A stretch of 64,000 bases of DNA. Source: Magnetospirillum sp. UT-4 (GTDB lineage Bacteria; Pseudomonadota; Alphaproteobacteria; Rhodospirillales; Magnetospirillaceae). The stretch covers positions 124,001 through 188,000 of the forward strand of contig NZ_CACVCG010000057.1 in the NCBI RefSeq assembly GCF_902729435.1, read 5' to 3'. The translations under genes and the position numbers were made by a program. A model generated the notes under the pieces. That model saw only the letters and a program-made list of their open reading frames with translations. It was not told where the DNA came from and ran no database searches. This document shows, piece after piece, positions 36,451 through 44,789 of this stretch (position 1 is the first letter of the stretch; every line of letters starts with the position of its first letter).

Positions 36451-36468
36451 CTATGATTCCAATCATAG
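36451..36468. promoter_or_regulatory. FNR/CRP-box-like perfect palindrome before the Crp/Fnr gene
   Basis: CTATGATTCCAATCATAG is a perfect 8-bp inverted repeat around CC, holding a TGAT-N4-ATCA core, the spacing of FNR/CRP-family boxes (TTGAT-N4-ATCAA). Its right end overlaps the AGGAG ribosome binding site of the regulator gene eight bases downstream. Autoregulation is the simplest reading. Confidence 0.7.
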
Positions 36469-36476
36469 GAGAACCC

Positions 36477-37055
36477 ATGGCAGCCGAACTTCCGTTCCTG
36501 GCCGGCATCCGCCCGGTCCGCCGCGACCTCGCCGCCGGCGAGACGCTGTTCCGCGCCGGCGAGGCGCCGGCCGGGCTGTACCGGGTGGCGGCCGGCCGGA
36601 TCGTGCTGGCACGCGCCGGCGCCCGGGTGCATGTGGCCGAGGCGGGGAACTTCTTCGGCGAAAGTGCGCTGTTCGATCCGGCGCACAAGGTGGATGCGGT
36701 GGCCGAGGGCGCGGCGGCGGTGGAGTGCTACGGCGCCGGGCCGGTGCTGCTGCACCTCAAGGCCCATCCCGACCTCGCCCTGGCGTTCGCCGCCTTCGTG
36801 GCGCGCCGCCTCAACGGCACCCGCGCCCGGCTGGAGCTGGCCCGCATCCGCTCGGCCGGCGACCGCATCCTCGCCTTCCTGCGCCAGTCGGGCGCCGCCG
36901 AGGCGGCCATCGAGCTGCCGCCGCTGATCGGCGTGGCGCGCGAGCTGGGCATGACCCACGAGGCCTTCTACCGCACCCTGCGCAGGCTGGTCGCCGACGG
37001 ATTGGTGATCCGCGAGGGCCGCCGCCGCTTGCGCCTCGGCCCAGGGGCGCTGTAG
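36477..37055 (+). CDS. Crp/Fnr family transcriptional regulator
   Basis: A 192-residue protein. The N-terminal cyclic-nucleotide-binding-like beta roll (LFRAGEAPAGLYRVAAGRIVL, NFFGESALFD) is followed by a long dimer helix and a winged helix (IGVARELGMTHEAFYRTLRRLVADGLVI). There is no N-terminal cysteine cluster, so it is not an oxygen-sensing FNR; ligand is unknown. The start at 36477 follows AGGAG and is preferred to an upstream ATG at 36453, which lies within the palindrome. It is followed by cysQ after 11 bp, probably in the same transcript. Confidence 0.88.
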   Translation: MAAELPFLAGIRPVRRDLAAGETLFRAGEAPAGLYRVAAGRIVLARAGARVHVAEAGNFFGESALFDPAHKVDAVAEGAAAVECYGAGPVLLHLKAHPDLALAFAAFVARRLNGTRARLELARIRSAGDRILAFLRQSGAAEAAIELPPLIGVARELGMTHEAFYRTLRRLVADGLVIREGRRRLRLGPGAL

Positions 37056-37066
37056 GGTCGCAGCCC

Positions 37067-37840
37067 ATGGATTATGCCGCCCTTCTTCCCGCGCTCGAGC
37101 GCATCGCCCGCCTGGCCGGCGCCGCCATCCTCGAGGTCTATGCCGGCGACTTCGCCGCCGATACCAAGGGCGACGGCTCGCCGGTCACCGAAGCCGACCA
37201 GCGCGCCGAGGCGCTGATCCTGCCCGAGCTGGCGCGCCTGACCCCCGACATCCCGGTGATCGCCGAGGAAAGCGTCGCCGCCGGCCACGTTCCGGCCATC
37301 GGCGGCCGCTTCTGGCTGGTCGATCCGCTGGACGGCACCAAGGAATTCCTCAAGCGCAACGGCGAGTTCACCGTCAATATCGGGCTGGTCGATGGCGGCC
37401 TGCCGCGGGCCGGCGTGGTCTTCGCCCCGGCCCTGGCGGTGCTGTGGTCGGGCGCCGACGGCGCCGGAACCACCCGGGTCGATGCCGCCGGGCGACGGCC
37501 CGCGGCCTGCCGGCGGCCGCCGGACTCCGGCGCGGTGGTGCTGGGCAGCCGCTCCCACGGCAGCGCCGGCGACATGGCGGCGTTCCTGGCCGGGCTGAGC
37601 GATCCGGTGGTGGAGAATTCCGGCTCGTCGCTGAAATTCTGCCGCGTCGCCGAGGGCAGCGCCGATTTCTATCCCCGCTTCGGCCCCACCTGCGAGTGGG
37701 ACACCGCCGCCGCCCACGCCGTGCTGCACGCCGCCGGCGGCGAGGTGGTCAATCTGGACGGCAGCCCCTTCGCCTACGGCAAGGCCCCGACGTTCCTCAA
37801 TCCCGGATTTCTGGCGCGGGCGGTTCGAGGCATCGGGTAA
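37067..37840 (+). CDS. cysQ: 3'(2'),5'-bisphosphate nucleotidase
   Basis: A 257-residue inositol-monophosphatase-fold enzyme that dephosphorylates PAP from sulfate assimilation. WLVDPLDGTKEFLKR is the metal-binding DPLDGT motif in its CysQ-specific form, EES lies upstream (VIAEESVA), and CEWDTAAAHAVLHAAGG is the C-terminal motif. It follows the Crp/Fnr regulator gene by 11 bp. No other sulfate genes are in view. Confidence 0.93.
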   Translation: MDYAALLPALERIARLAGAAILEVYAGDFAADTKGDGSPVTEADQRAEALILPELARLTPDIPVIAEESVAAGHVPAIGGRFWLVDPLDGTKEFLKRNGEFTVNIGLVDGGLPRAGVVFAPALAVLWSGADGAGTTRVDAAGRRPAACRRPPDSGAVVLGSRSHGSAGDMAAFLAGLSDPVVENSGSSLKFCRVAEGSADFYPRFGPTCEWDTAAAHAVLHAAGGEVVNLDGSPFAYGKAPTFLNPGFLARAVRGIG

Positions 37841-37844
37841 TCAC

Positions 37845-37929
37845 CGTCATCCCCGCGCAGGCGGGGATCCAGGGGGTGCACCGACACCTTCTCCGCGACT
37901 CCTGGGTTCCCGCCTGCGCGGGAACGACG
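37845..37929. repeat. imperfect hairpin repeat, family B
   Basis: Left arm CGTCATCCCCGCGCAGGCGG and its near-complement at the right end (GCCTGCGCGGGAACGACG) form a long hairpin with a ~28-bp centre, directly after cysQ. This is a common alphaproteobacterial intergenic repeat design, distinct from family A. Confidence 0.75.
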
Positions 37930-37941
37930 GGGGTGGGGTCG

Positions 37942-38295
37942 TCAATCTTCTCCCAGCGCCCGCAGTAGCTCCGCCACTTTCTCCTCGGGCAGGGTGGCGA
38001 TGCGTTCGGCCAGCCGGTTGGCCAGTTCGGTGCGGGACGGCGACAGGCCGGCGGTGTCGATGACGATGCGGGGGTGGGACAGCTCGGCCAGGCGCTTCAG
38101 CTCCTCCGCCGCGTCCCAGATCAGGCCGAAATAGCCGGCGATCTGCATCACCAGGCCGGGCGCCGGGCGGCCGCGATGGCCGTGCTCCAGCGCCGACAGA
38201 TAGGCCGCGGACAGGTGCAGATCGGCGGCCATGGCCTTCAGCTGGATGCCACGGGCCTCGCGCAGGGCCCGCACCTTTGCCCCGAACGGGGTCAT
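37942..38295 (-). CDS. XRE-type helix-turn-helix regulator
   Basis: A 117-residue protein with an N-terminal HTH_3 domain (FGAKVRALREARGIQLKAMAADLHLSAAYLSALEHG) and a C-terminal helical part likely for dimerisation. The target is unknown. Its ATG overlaps the smr stop (ATGA), so it is the last gene of the lut-smr transcript; it could regulate that operon, but no operator is apparent. Confidence 0.9.
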   Translation of the reverse strand: MTPFGAKVRALREARGIQLKAMAADLHLSAAYLSALEHGHRGRPAPGLVMQIAGYFGLIWDAAEELKRLAELSHPRIVIDTAGLSPSRTELANRLAERIATLPEEKVAELLRALGED

Positions 38296-38858
38296 TGGCG
38301 CTTCCGCCGGATCAGCACATAAAGCGCACCCTCGCCGCCGTCCCTGCCCTGGGCGTGGGAGAAGCCGATGATGCGTTCGCGCAAGGGAGGCTGGTTGAGC
38401 CAGCGCGGCACATTGGCGCGCAGGATGCCGGACCCCTCGCGCATGCCCTTGCCGGTGATGACCAGCACGCAGCGGCGGCCGGACTCGTAGGCGCGGGTGA
38501 TGAAGGCGGTCAGCGCCCCATGGGCCAGGTCCTGGGTCAGGCCGTGCAGGTCGAGGCGGCCGTCGATGGCCAGCTCGCCCCGCTTCATCCGCCGCGCCGA
38601 CTGGCGGTCGAGCCCCGGCGCGGCGCCATGGCCGAGTTCGGGCAGCACGCCGCGCACCGGCGGCGGGCGGAGGGAAGGCGGCGCGGCCGGAGGCGGCGCC
38701 GGGTCCGCCGGTTCGGCGGCGGGCGGGGGCGGCTCGGGCGGCAGGTCGGCGGCGCGGCCGGGCAAGGGGGCCACGTCGGCGATCACCGCCCGCCAGACAC
38801 GGGCCTCGTCCGGGGTGACGGTGCGGCGGCGGGGCCGGTGGCCGGGATCATGGACCAT
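38292..38858 (-). CDS. Smr domain-containing endonuclease-like protein
   Basis: A 188-residue protein with a proline/alanine-rich linker (about 30-75) and a C-terminal Smr domain. The LDLHG motif and VITGKGMREGSGILR, the second hallmark, are both present, as in stand-alone Smr nucleases that nick or cleave branched DNA or RNA. The start (ATG 38858) overlaps the end of lutC by 11 bp. In many alphaproteobacteria smr follows mltA directly; here the lut genes intervene. Confidence 0.88.
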   Translation of the reverse strand: MVHDPGHRPRRRTVTPDEARVWRAVIADVAPLPGRAADLPPEPPPPAAEPADPAPPPAAPPSLRPPPVRGVLPELGHGAAPGLDRQSARRMKRGELAIDGRLDLHGLTQDLAHGALTAFITRAYESGRRCVLVITGKGMREGSGILRANVPRWLNQPPLRERIIGFSHAQGRDGGEGALYVLIRRKRQ

Positions 38859-39510
38859 CGGCCAGCAGCACATGCAGGCGGCGGGGACCGTGCGCTCCCA
38901 GCAGCAGGGTCTGCTCGATGTCGGCGGTGCGCGACGGGCCGGTGATCCAGGTGACCGTGCGCGGCCATGCCCCCGCCTTGCGCAGCGCCTTCCAGGCGTC
39001 TTCGTAGGCGCCCACCACGTCGGCCGTCCGCACCAGCACCACATGCAGATCGGGCAGGAAGTTGAGCGTGGTCGGGGCGTCCGGCCCGCTGCGGACGATG
39101 CAGGTGCCGGTTTCGGCCACCGCCCGGAAGGCCGGAACCACCGACACCGCATCGCCCCGCCCGGCGGCGCCGAAGCGCGCGGACAGGCCGGCACCGGTCC
39201 AGTCGAGGCCCGACAGCGCCGGGGCGGCGGCCACCTGCGGCGGCAAGCCCGATTCCGCCAGCAGCCGCGCCACCGCGGCCGGAGCGGCGGCGGCGGTGGG
39301 AATGCGCTCGATTATGGCGCTCATCTCGGTTGCCATGGCGGCGAAGCGCTCGATCAGCTCGGCCGGTTCGCCCTTGCCGCGAGCCGGTATCACGTTGGGC
39401 CGGGGCTCGGCCATGCGGCGGTCCAGCTCGGCGCGCAGCGTTTCCGGCGGCGGGCCGCGCCGCAGCGCGCGGCGGACCGAGTCCAGGATGGTGGCGCGGG
39501 CGTCACTCAT
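38848..39510 (-). CDS. lutC: LUD domain lactate utilisation protein LutC
   Basis: A 220-residue LUD-domain protein, the small subunit of the LutABC L-lactate oxidase complex. Key conserved stretches are GTCIVRSGPDAPTTLNFLPDLHVVLVRTADVV and WITGPSRTADIEQTLLLGAHGPRRLHVLL. It overlaps the upstream small membrane protein gene by ATGA. Cofactor is unknown. Confidence 0.9.
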   Translation of the reverse strand: MSDARATILDSVRRALRRGPPPETLRAELDRRMAEPRPNVIPARGKGEPAELIERFAAMATEMSAIIERIPTAAAAPAAVARLLAESGLPPQVAAAPALSGLDWTGAGLSARFGAAGRGDAVSVVPAFRAVAETGTCIVRSGPDAPTTLNFLPDLHVVLVRTADVVGAYEDAWKALRKAGAWPRTVTWITGPSRTADIEQTLLLGAHGPRRLHVLLADGP

Positions 39511-40043
39511 GGCGGCAAGACCTCGCCGTCCCGCGCCTCGCCGTCGTCCTCCTCCTCGGGGGGGGCGGGATGAGAGCCGTCGTACAGGTTGCGCCGGACG
39601 TAGCGGCGCCAGTCGCCGCGCGGGGCGATGCAGGGCGGCTCGGTGCCGCCGGGGATGTAGAGGGCGAGGCCGCCGATGGTCCACAGCTGGTTCAGGTGGG
39701 CGGCGCTCTGCACCACGTATTCGTTGGCGCGGGCGCGGATGCGCCAGGCGATGAAATGCTTGATCCCCAGCATGTGGGCCAGCGCGCCGACGGTCATGGC
39801 GACGATGCCCACCGCCACGCCGGTGGCCAGCAGCACCACCAGGGCCAGCACCATGGCGATCATCAGCGGCATGACGTGGTCCCACGCGCTGTGCACCGGC
39901 GAACCCTGGAAATCCAGCATGCGCTGGTCGGTGTAGATCTCCACCTGGCGGGTCAGCACCGCCGCGCGCAGGCGCTCGTGCAGGTCGATCTCCTCCTGCG
40001 CCTTCTTCTCCCGCCAGTCGCGGTAGCTTTGGGTGTCGCTCAT
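39507..40043 (-). CDS. small two-helix membrane protein between lutB and lutC
   Basis: A 178-residue protein that I do not recognise. A charged N-terminal region (~50 residues, helical, Glu/Lys/Arg-rich) is followed by two close membrane helices (about 57-95, SAWDHVMPLMIAMVLALVV and GIVAMTVGALAHMLG), then a soluble segment and an acidic tail. It is coupled by ATGA overlaps to lutB and lutC. A membrane anchor or electron-transfer partner for the Lut complex is possible, but this is context only. Confidence 0.65.
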   Translation of the reverse strand: MSDTQSYRDWREKKAQEEIDLHERLRAAVLTRQVEIYTDQRMLDFQGSPVHSAWDHVMPLMIAMVLALVVLLATGVAVGIVAMTVGALAHMLGIKHFIAWRIRARANEYVVQSAAHLNQLWTIGGLALYIPGGTEPPCIAPRGDWRRYVRRNLYDGSHPAPPEEEDDGEARDGEVLPP

Positions 40044-41467
40044 CGCCGCTTTCCCTGCCGCCACTGATCGAGGAAACCCGGCCCGCTGGGCGCCGGCAGA
40101 TCGCGGGCGGCGGTCCAGCCGCCGGCCAGCGGCACCCGGGCCAGCCGCCCGGTTCCCCGCGCCAGCCGGCGCAATCCCCACGAGGCCAGGCGGGTGACGG
40201 CACGATACAGCCACGGGCGGCTGGCGGCAAAGCTCCACAGCGCCAGTCCCAGGCGTTCCCGCGCCGGCTTGAGGTGGCGCTCGAAGGCGTGCTCCCGCCA
40301 GTGGCGCAGCAGCGCCGGCAGCGGGATGGACATGGGGCAGACCTCTTCGCAGCGGCCGCACAGGGTGGAGGCGTCGGGCAGCTTGGCGGTCTGCTCCAGC
40401 CCCACCAGCGCCGGACTCAGCACCGAGCCCATGGGGCCGGGATAGACCCAGCCGTAGGCATGGCCGCCGACCGCGCCGTAGACCGGGCAATGGTTGATGC
40501 AGGCGCCGCAGCGGATGCAGCGCAGCATGTCGCGGAACTGGCCGCCCAGCATGGCGGAGCGGCCGTTGTCCAGCAGCACCACGTGGAACTGCTCGGGTCC
40601 GTCGAGGTCGTCCGGCCGCCGCGGGCCGGTGGAGAAGGTGGTGTAGACCGACAGCTCCTGCCCGGTGGCGGAGCGGGCCAGCAGGCGCAGGATGGTGGCG
40701 GCGTCGTCCAGGGTCGGCACCACCTTGTCGATGGTGGCCAGCACGATGTGCACCCGGGGCAGGGTCTGGGTGAGGTCGCCGTTGCCCTCGTTGGTGACGA
40801 TCACCGTCGAGCCGGTCTCGGCGATCAGCAGGTTGGCGCCGGTGATGCCCACATCGGCGGCGAGGAAGCGGGCCCGCATCTCCTCGCGCGCCTCGTCCAG
40901 CAGCACCCGCGGCTCCTCGAGGTCGCGGTCCGGCGGGCGGCCGCCATGGGCGGTGCGGAAGGCGTCGGCGACCTGGCCGCGGTTGAGGTGGATGGCCGGG
41001 GCGACGATATGGCTGGGCGGCTCGCGCCGCAGCTGGATGATGTACTCGCCCAGATCGGTCTCGACCGGAATCACCCCGTTCTTCTCCAGGAAATCGTTGA
41101 GGCCGATCTCCTCGGCCACCATGGACTTGCCCTTGGTGGCGGTGCGCGCCCCGGCGGCGCGGCAGATGGCCAGCACCGCCGCCTTGGCCTCGGCGCCGTC
41201 GCGGCACCAATGCACGGTTCCGCCGGTCTCGACCACCTTGGCCTCGAAGGCTTCCAGGTAATGGTCGAGATGGGCCAGGGTGTGGTCCTTCAGCGCCCGC
41301 GCCTCGGCCTTCAGCGCCTCGAATTCGGGCAGGCGGGCCACCGCCGCGGCGCGCTTGACCCGGAACCCGGCCTTCAGGCGGGCCAGCGCGTCCTGCAGCA
41401 CCGGATCGGCCATGGCGGCGCGGGCATTGGCGGCGAAGCGGCGCGAGGTCGGGTGCATGGGCGTCAA
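40040..41467 (-). CDS. lutB: iron-sulfur lactate utilisation protein LutB
   Basis: A 475-residue LUD-domain plus ferredoxin-type protein. CIRCGACINHCPVYGAVGG and CGRCEEVCPMSIPLPALL are two complete 4Fe-4S binding motifs at the C-terminal half, and TKGKSMVAEEIGLNDFLEKNG and VTNEGNGDLTQTLPRVHIVL are LutB hallmarks. It passes electrons from lactate oxidation in the cytoplasm. Start at 41467 overlaps lutA's stop by ATGA. Confidence 0.93.
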   Translation of the reverse strand: MTPMHPTSRRFAANARAAMADPVLQDALARLKAGFRVKRAAAVARLPEFEALKAEARALKDHTLAHLDHYLEAFEAKVVETGGTVHWCRDGAEAKAAVLAICRAAGARTATKGKSMVAEEIGLNDFLEKNGVIPVETDLGEYIIQLRREPPSHIVAPAIHLNRGQVADAFRTAHGGRPPDRDLEEPRVLLDEAREEMRARFLAADVGITGANLLIAETGSTVIVTNEGNGDLTQTLPRVHIVLATIDKVVPTLDDAATILRLLARSATGQELSVYTTFSTGPRRPDDLDGPEQFHVVLLDNGRSAMLGGQFRDMLRCIRCGACINHCPVYGAVGGHAYGWVYPGPMGSVLSPALVGLEQTAKLPDASTLCGRCEEVCPMSIPLPALLRHWREHAFERHLKPARERLGLALWSFAASRPWLYRAVTRLASWGLRRLARGTGRLARVPLAGGWTAARDLPAPSGPGFLDQWRQGKRR

Positions 41468-42225
41468 TCCCCCTCGCCGATGGCCGGGCCGTCGGCCATG
41501 CCGGCCAGCACCTCGGCGACGTGGCGGACCCGCACCGGCGAGCCCTTGCGCTTGAGCCGGCCGGCGATGTTCAACAGGCAGCCGAGATCTCCGGCCAGCA
41601 CGGTGCCGGCGCCGGTGGCGGCGATGGCGGCGACCTTGTCATCGACCATGCGCTCCGAGATCTCGGCGTACTTGACGCAGAAGGTGCCGCCGAAGCCGCA
41701 GCATTCCTCGGGATTGGCCAGTTCCGCCAGCTCCAGCCCGGCGATGCCGGCGAGCAGGCGGCGCGGCTGCTCGCGCACCCCCATCTCGCGCAGGCCCGAG
41801 CAGGAATCGTGATAGGTGACCCGGTCGGGGTATTGGGCGGCGACCCGGTCCACCCCCATCACGTCGGTGAGGAACGAGACCAGTTCCCAGGTCCGTTCGG
41901 CCAGCGCGCCGATTCGCGGCAGCAGATCGGGATCGTCGGCGAACAGGGCCGGGTAGTGGTGGCGGATCATGGCGGCGCAGCTGCCCGACGGCACCACCAC
42001 GTAATCGTAGCCGGAGAAGGCCCTTAGCACCGCCAGGGCCAGGGTCCGGGCGCTGGCGCGGTCGCCGGAATTGTAGGCGGGCTGGCCGCAGCAGGTCTGG
42101 TCCGGCGGCACCTCGACGGTGCAGCCGGCCTCCTCGAGCAGCTTGACGGCGGCGAAGCCGGTCTCGGGGCGGAACAGGTCGGCCAGGCAGGTGACGAACA
42201 GGCCCACCCGTGGCGCAGCGCTCAT
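41464..42225 (-). CDS. lutA: (Fe-S)-binding lactate utilisation protein LutA
   Basis: A 253-residue CCG-domain protein with two cysteine-rich repeats: QTCCGQPAYNSGD and EECCGFGGTFCVKYAEIS, plus SGSCAAMIRHHYPALF and YHDSCSGLREMGV. These bind Fe-S clusters as in GlcF and HdrB. With LutB and LutC it oxidises L-lactate to pyruvate. The start at 42225 (MSAAPRVGLFVTCLAD) is 68 bp after mltA, so the lut transcript may start in that gap. Confidence 0.93.
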   Translation of the reverse strand: MSAAPRVGLFVTCLADLFRPETGFAAVKLLEEAGCTVEVPPDQTCCGQPAYNSGDRASARTLALAVLRAFSGYDYVVVPSGSCAAMIRHHYPALFADDPDLLPRIGALAERTWELVSFLTDVMGVDRVAAQYPDRVTYHDSCSGLREMGVREQPRRLLAGIAGLELAELANPEECCGFGGTFCVKYAEISERMVDDKVAAIAATGAGTVLAGDLGCLLNIAGRLKRKGSPVRVRHVAEVLAGMADGPAIGEGD

Positions 42226-42293
42226 GGTCGCAGCCTCTCCCTGGGATTTGGAACACAATGAGGCCGGAACCGGCCCAGTGCAAGATTGGAAGG

Positions 42294-43463
42294 CTACTCG
42301 GCCAGCGCCACCCTGGGCGAGCGCTGGCGCGGCAGCAGCAGCCAGTAGCGGCCGGGGCTCTTCATGCGGCCGGCCTTCTCGAAGGCGGCCTCGCCGGCGC
42401 CCCAGAAGAAATCGCCGCGCACCGGCCCCTTGATGGCGCCGCCAGTGTCCTGGGCCATGACCAGGCGGCGCAGCGGCCGCCCGGCGGGATCGACGGTGTC
42501 GAGGAACAGCGGCACCCCCAGCGGGATGTAGCGGTTGTCCACCGCCAGCGAGCGTTCCGGGGTCAGCGCCACCCCCTCCGAGCCGAGGGGGCCGTCGCCG
42601 GTGACCACCTTGTAGAACACGTAGCGCGGATTCTCGGCCATCAGCGCCTGCGCCCGGGTGGGATTGTCCTTCAGCCAGGCGCGGATGGCCGGCATGGAGA
42701 TGTCGTCGAGAAGACCGCGCTCGCGCATCAGCTTGCCGATGCCGACGAATCGGTGGCCGTTGGTCCCCGCCACCCCGAGCCGCAGCACCCGCCCGTCGGG
42801 CAGGCGCACCCGGCCCGAACCCTGGATGTGCATGATGTGGGCATCGACCGGATCGGCCACCCACGCCACCGCCTGGGCCAGGCTGCCCAGGGTGCCGGCC
42901 TCGATCTCGGCGCGGCTGGGATAGGGGCGGAATTCGCCGCCGACCATGCGCCCGACCTGGTCGCCGCGGGTCACCAGATCCTTCGGCTTGGCCAGCAGCG
43001 GCACCCGGTACCTGGGCGAACGGGCCAGCGAGCCCTCCAGCTCGGGCTCGAAATAGCCGGTGAAGGTCCCCTCGGCGCGGCCGTCATTGGTGGCCAGGTA
43101 GGGCACGAACCACGCCTCGAAGAAGGCCCGCGCGATGTCGTGCTCGCCGGCCGAGATGCGCCGGGCGGTGGCGCAGGGGGTGTGCCAGTCGGCCACGGTG
43201 CCGCCCATGCCGTCGGCGCCGATGCTGCGGTCCCAGGGCAGCTTCGCCATGCGCTCGCACGAGCGCAGCAGCGCCGGCAGCACGGCGCCGGCGCCGTCCT
43301 CGCCCCAGCCCGGAAGCTGGTCGAACGAGCCCGGCAGCAAAGTCAGCCGCTCGATGCCGGTGGGCGGTGCGGAGGGCGGCGGCGGGGCGGGAGGCGGTCC
43401 GTAGACACGCGGGGCGCAGGCGGTCAGGGCCGCGAGCAGGACGAGCGGGGCGAGCCGTCGCAT
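42294..43463 (-). CDS. mltA: membrane-bound lytic transglycosylase A
   Basis: A 389-residue lipoprotein; the signal ends ALTAC with lipidated Cys16. The MltA domain (GTFTGYFEPELEG) and the 3D domain (MAQDTGGAIKGPVRGDFFWG), which carries the catalytic aspartate, are intact. It cleaves peptidoglycan to anhydromuropeptides on the inner face of the outer membrane. The preferred ATG at 43463 is 8 bp after the tim44 stop; an ATG at 43484 would only add seven residues. Confidence 0.95.
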   Translation of the reverse strand: MRRLAPLVLLAALTACAPRVYGPPPAPPPPSAPPTGIERLTLLPGSFDQLPGWGEDGAGAVLPALLRSCERMAKLPWDRSIGADGMGGTVADWHTPCATARRISAGEHDIARAFFEAWFVPYLATNDGRAEGTFTGYFEPELEGSLARSPRYRVPLLAKPKDLVTRGDQVGRMVGGEFRPYPSRAEIEAGTLGSLAQAVAWVADPVDAHIMHIQGSGRVRLPDGRVLRLGVAGTNGHRFVGIGKLMRERGLLDDISMPAIRAWLKDNPTRAQALMAENPRYVFYKVVTGDGPLGSEGVALTPERSLAVDNRYIPLGVPLFLDTVDPAGRPLRRLVMAQDTGGAIKGPVRGDFFWGAGEAAFEKAGRMKSPGRYWLLLPRQRSPRVALAE

Positions 43464-43470
43464 CGGGCGC

Positions 43471-44154
43471 TTAAGCCCCGTCATCCTCGGGCGCGCGGGT
43501 CGCCGCCAGCTGCCAGTTGGGATCGCGCGACTGGGTGTCGCGGCGGAAGGTCCATTCGTCGGTGACCTCGGCGATGTGGGCCGGGTCGCCATCGACGATG
43601 CGGCCCTCGGAATCCTTCACCACGTTGGTCTGTTCGGTGACGAAGCGGACGGTGACCAGCGCCGCGCTGCCGACCATGCGGGCCTCGACGATCTCGGCCG
43701 AGCGGATGCCCACCAGTTCGCTGTCCAGGGTCTCGCCGGCCCGGTCGCGCGCCATCACGGCGTCGGCAAACGGACGGTATACCTCGTCGGCGAGCAGCGG
43801 CCGCAGGGCCTTGAGGTCGCCCCTGGCATAGGCGCCGAGGATGATCTCGAACGCCATGCGCCCCCCCGACAGGAAGCCCTCGACGGTGAAATCGGGATCG
43901 GCGGCGACCACCGCCGCCAGGCCGGCCCCCACCGGGCCGTCCGGCAGCGGCGTGGGCGCGGGCTTGCGCGCCCGGGTCAGATCGATCACGTTGTCCGTGG
44001 CGGCATCCTTGGCCGGCTGCGGCGCGCCCCAGTCGCGGGGCGCCTCGCGCTCGTGACCGGTGCGCCGGCCCAGCACGCTGCGCAGGCGCAGCACCAGGAA
44101 AACCGCGACTGCGGCGAAGAAGACGATGTCGAGGGCGTGAAAACCGTCGTTCAT
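43471..44154 (-). CDS. Tim44/TimA family putative adaptor protein
   Basis: A 227-residue protein with one N-terminal membrane helix (about 8-24) and a Tim44-like C-terminal domain (GGRMAFEIILGAYARGDLKALRPLLADEVYRPFADAV; EWTFRRDTQSRDPNWQLAAT). The bacterial members are anchored in the inner membrane and have unclear function, perhaps assisting protein handling. It is upstream of mltA by 8 bp and divergent from fxsA, the usual alphaproteobacterial arrangement. Confidence 0.92.
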   Translation of the reverse strand: MNDGFHALDIVFFAAVAVFLVLRLRSVLGRRTGHEREAPRDWGAPQPAKDAATDNVIDLTRARKPAPTPLPDGPVGAGLAAVVAADPDFTVEGFLSGGRMAFEIILGAYARGDLKALRPLLADEVYRPFADAVMARDRAGETLDSELVGIRSAEIVEARMVGSAALVTVRFVTEQTNVVKDSEGRIVDGDPAHIAEVTDEWTFRRDTQSRDPNWQLAATRAPEDDGA

Positions 44155-44257
44155 GGACCTACGTTTCGGAGACGCGGCGTTTCGGGAAGGCGCGCTCTAT
44201 GGACCGGGGCGCGAGCCCGTCTCACACACATAAGCCGCCAGGGGGCAAAGAGCAAGC

Positions 44258-44704
44258 ATGGCATGGATGGTGTTGTTGGCGGTGATCGCCGTGCCGGTGA
44301 TCGAAATCGCCCTGTTCGTCAAGTCGGCGCAGCTGATCGGCGTGCTGCCCACCGTGCTGCTGGCGGTCGGAGCCGGCATCGCCGGCATCGCCCTGGTGCG
44401 GCTGCAGGGCCTGGGGCTGCTGTGGCGCACCCGCTCCCAGCTGGATCGCGGCGAGCTGCCCATGGCCGAGGTGTTCGACGCGGTCTGCCTGGCGCTGGCC
44501 GGCGGCCTGCTGCTGCTGCCCGGCTTCCTCTCGGACGTGGTCGCCCTGGCCCTGCTGCTGCCGCCGGTGCGCCTGCTGCTGCGGCAATGGCTGGGGTCGC
44601 GCCTGGTCACCGTCCAGGCCGGCGGCACGCCCCAGCGGGCGCCGGACCCGCCTGTGATCGAGGGCGAGTACCGGGTGGTCGACGACAAAGGTCCCAAGCC
44701 CTGA
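44258..44704 (+). CDS. fxsA: FxsA family membrane protein
   Basis: A 148-residue protein with three hydrophobic segments (about 3-25, 25-50, 75-105), including LIEIALFVKSAQLIGVLPTVLLAVG-like opening (VIEIALFVKSAQ) and LLLLPGFLSDVVALALLLPP, both FxsA signatures. FxsA affects phage T7 exclusion by F plasmid in E. coli; its normal role is unknown. It precedes secB by 86 bp, as in Caulobacter. Confidence 0.92.
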   Translation: MAWMVLLAVIAVPVIEIALFVKSAQLIGVLPTVLLAVGAGIAGIALVRLQGLGLLWRTRSQLDRGELPMAEVFDAVCLALAGGLLLLPGFLSDVVALALLLPPVRLLLRQWLGSRLVTVQAGGTPQRAPDPPVIEGEYRVVDDKGPKP

Positions 44705-44789
44705 GACCACCGCCGGAGCGGTTGTGCCGCACATCGATCCGTGCTAGCCATCGGCCAAGCCCCCTGTCGCCTTTTCCCGAGGATTTGCC

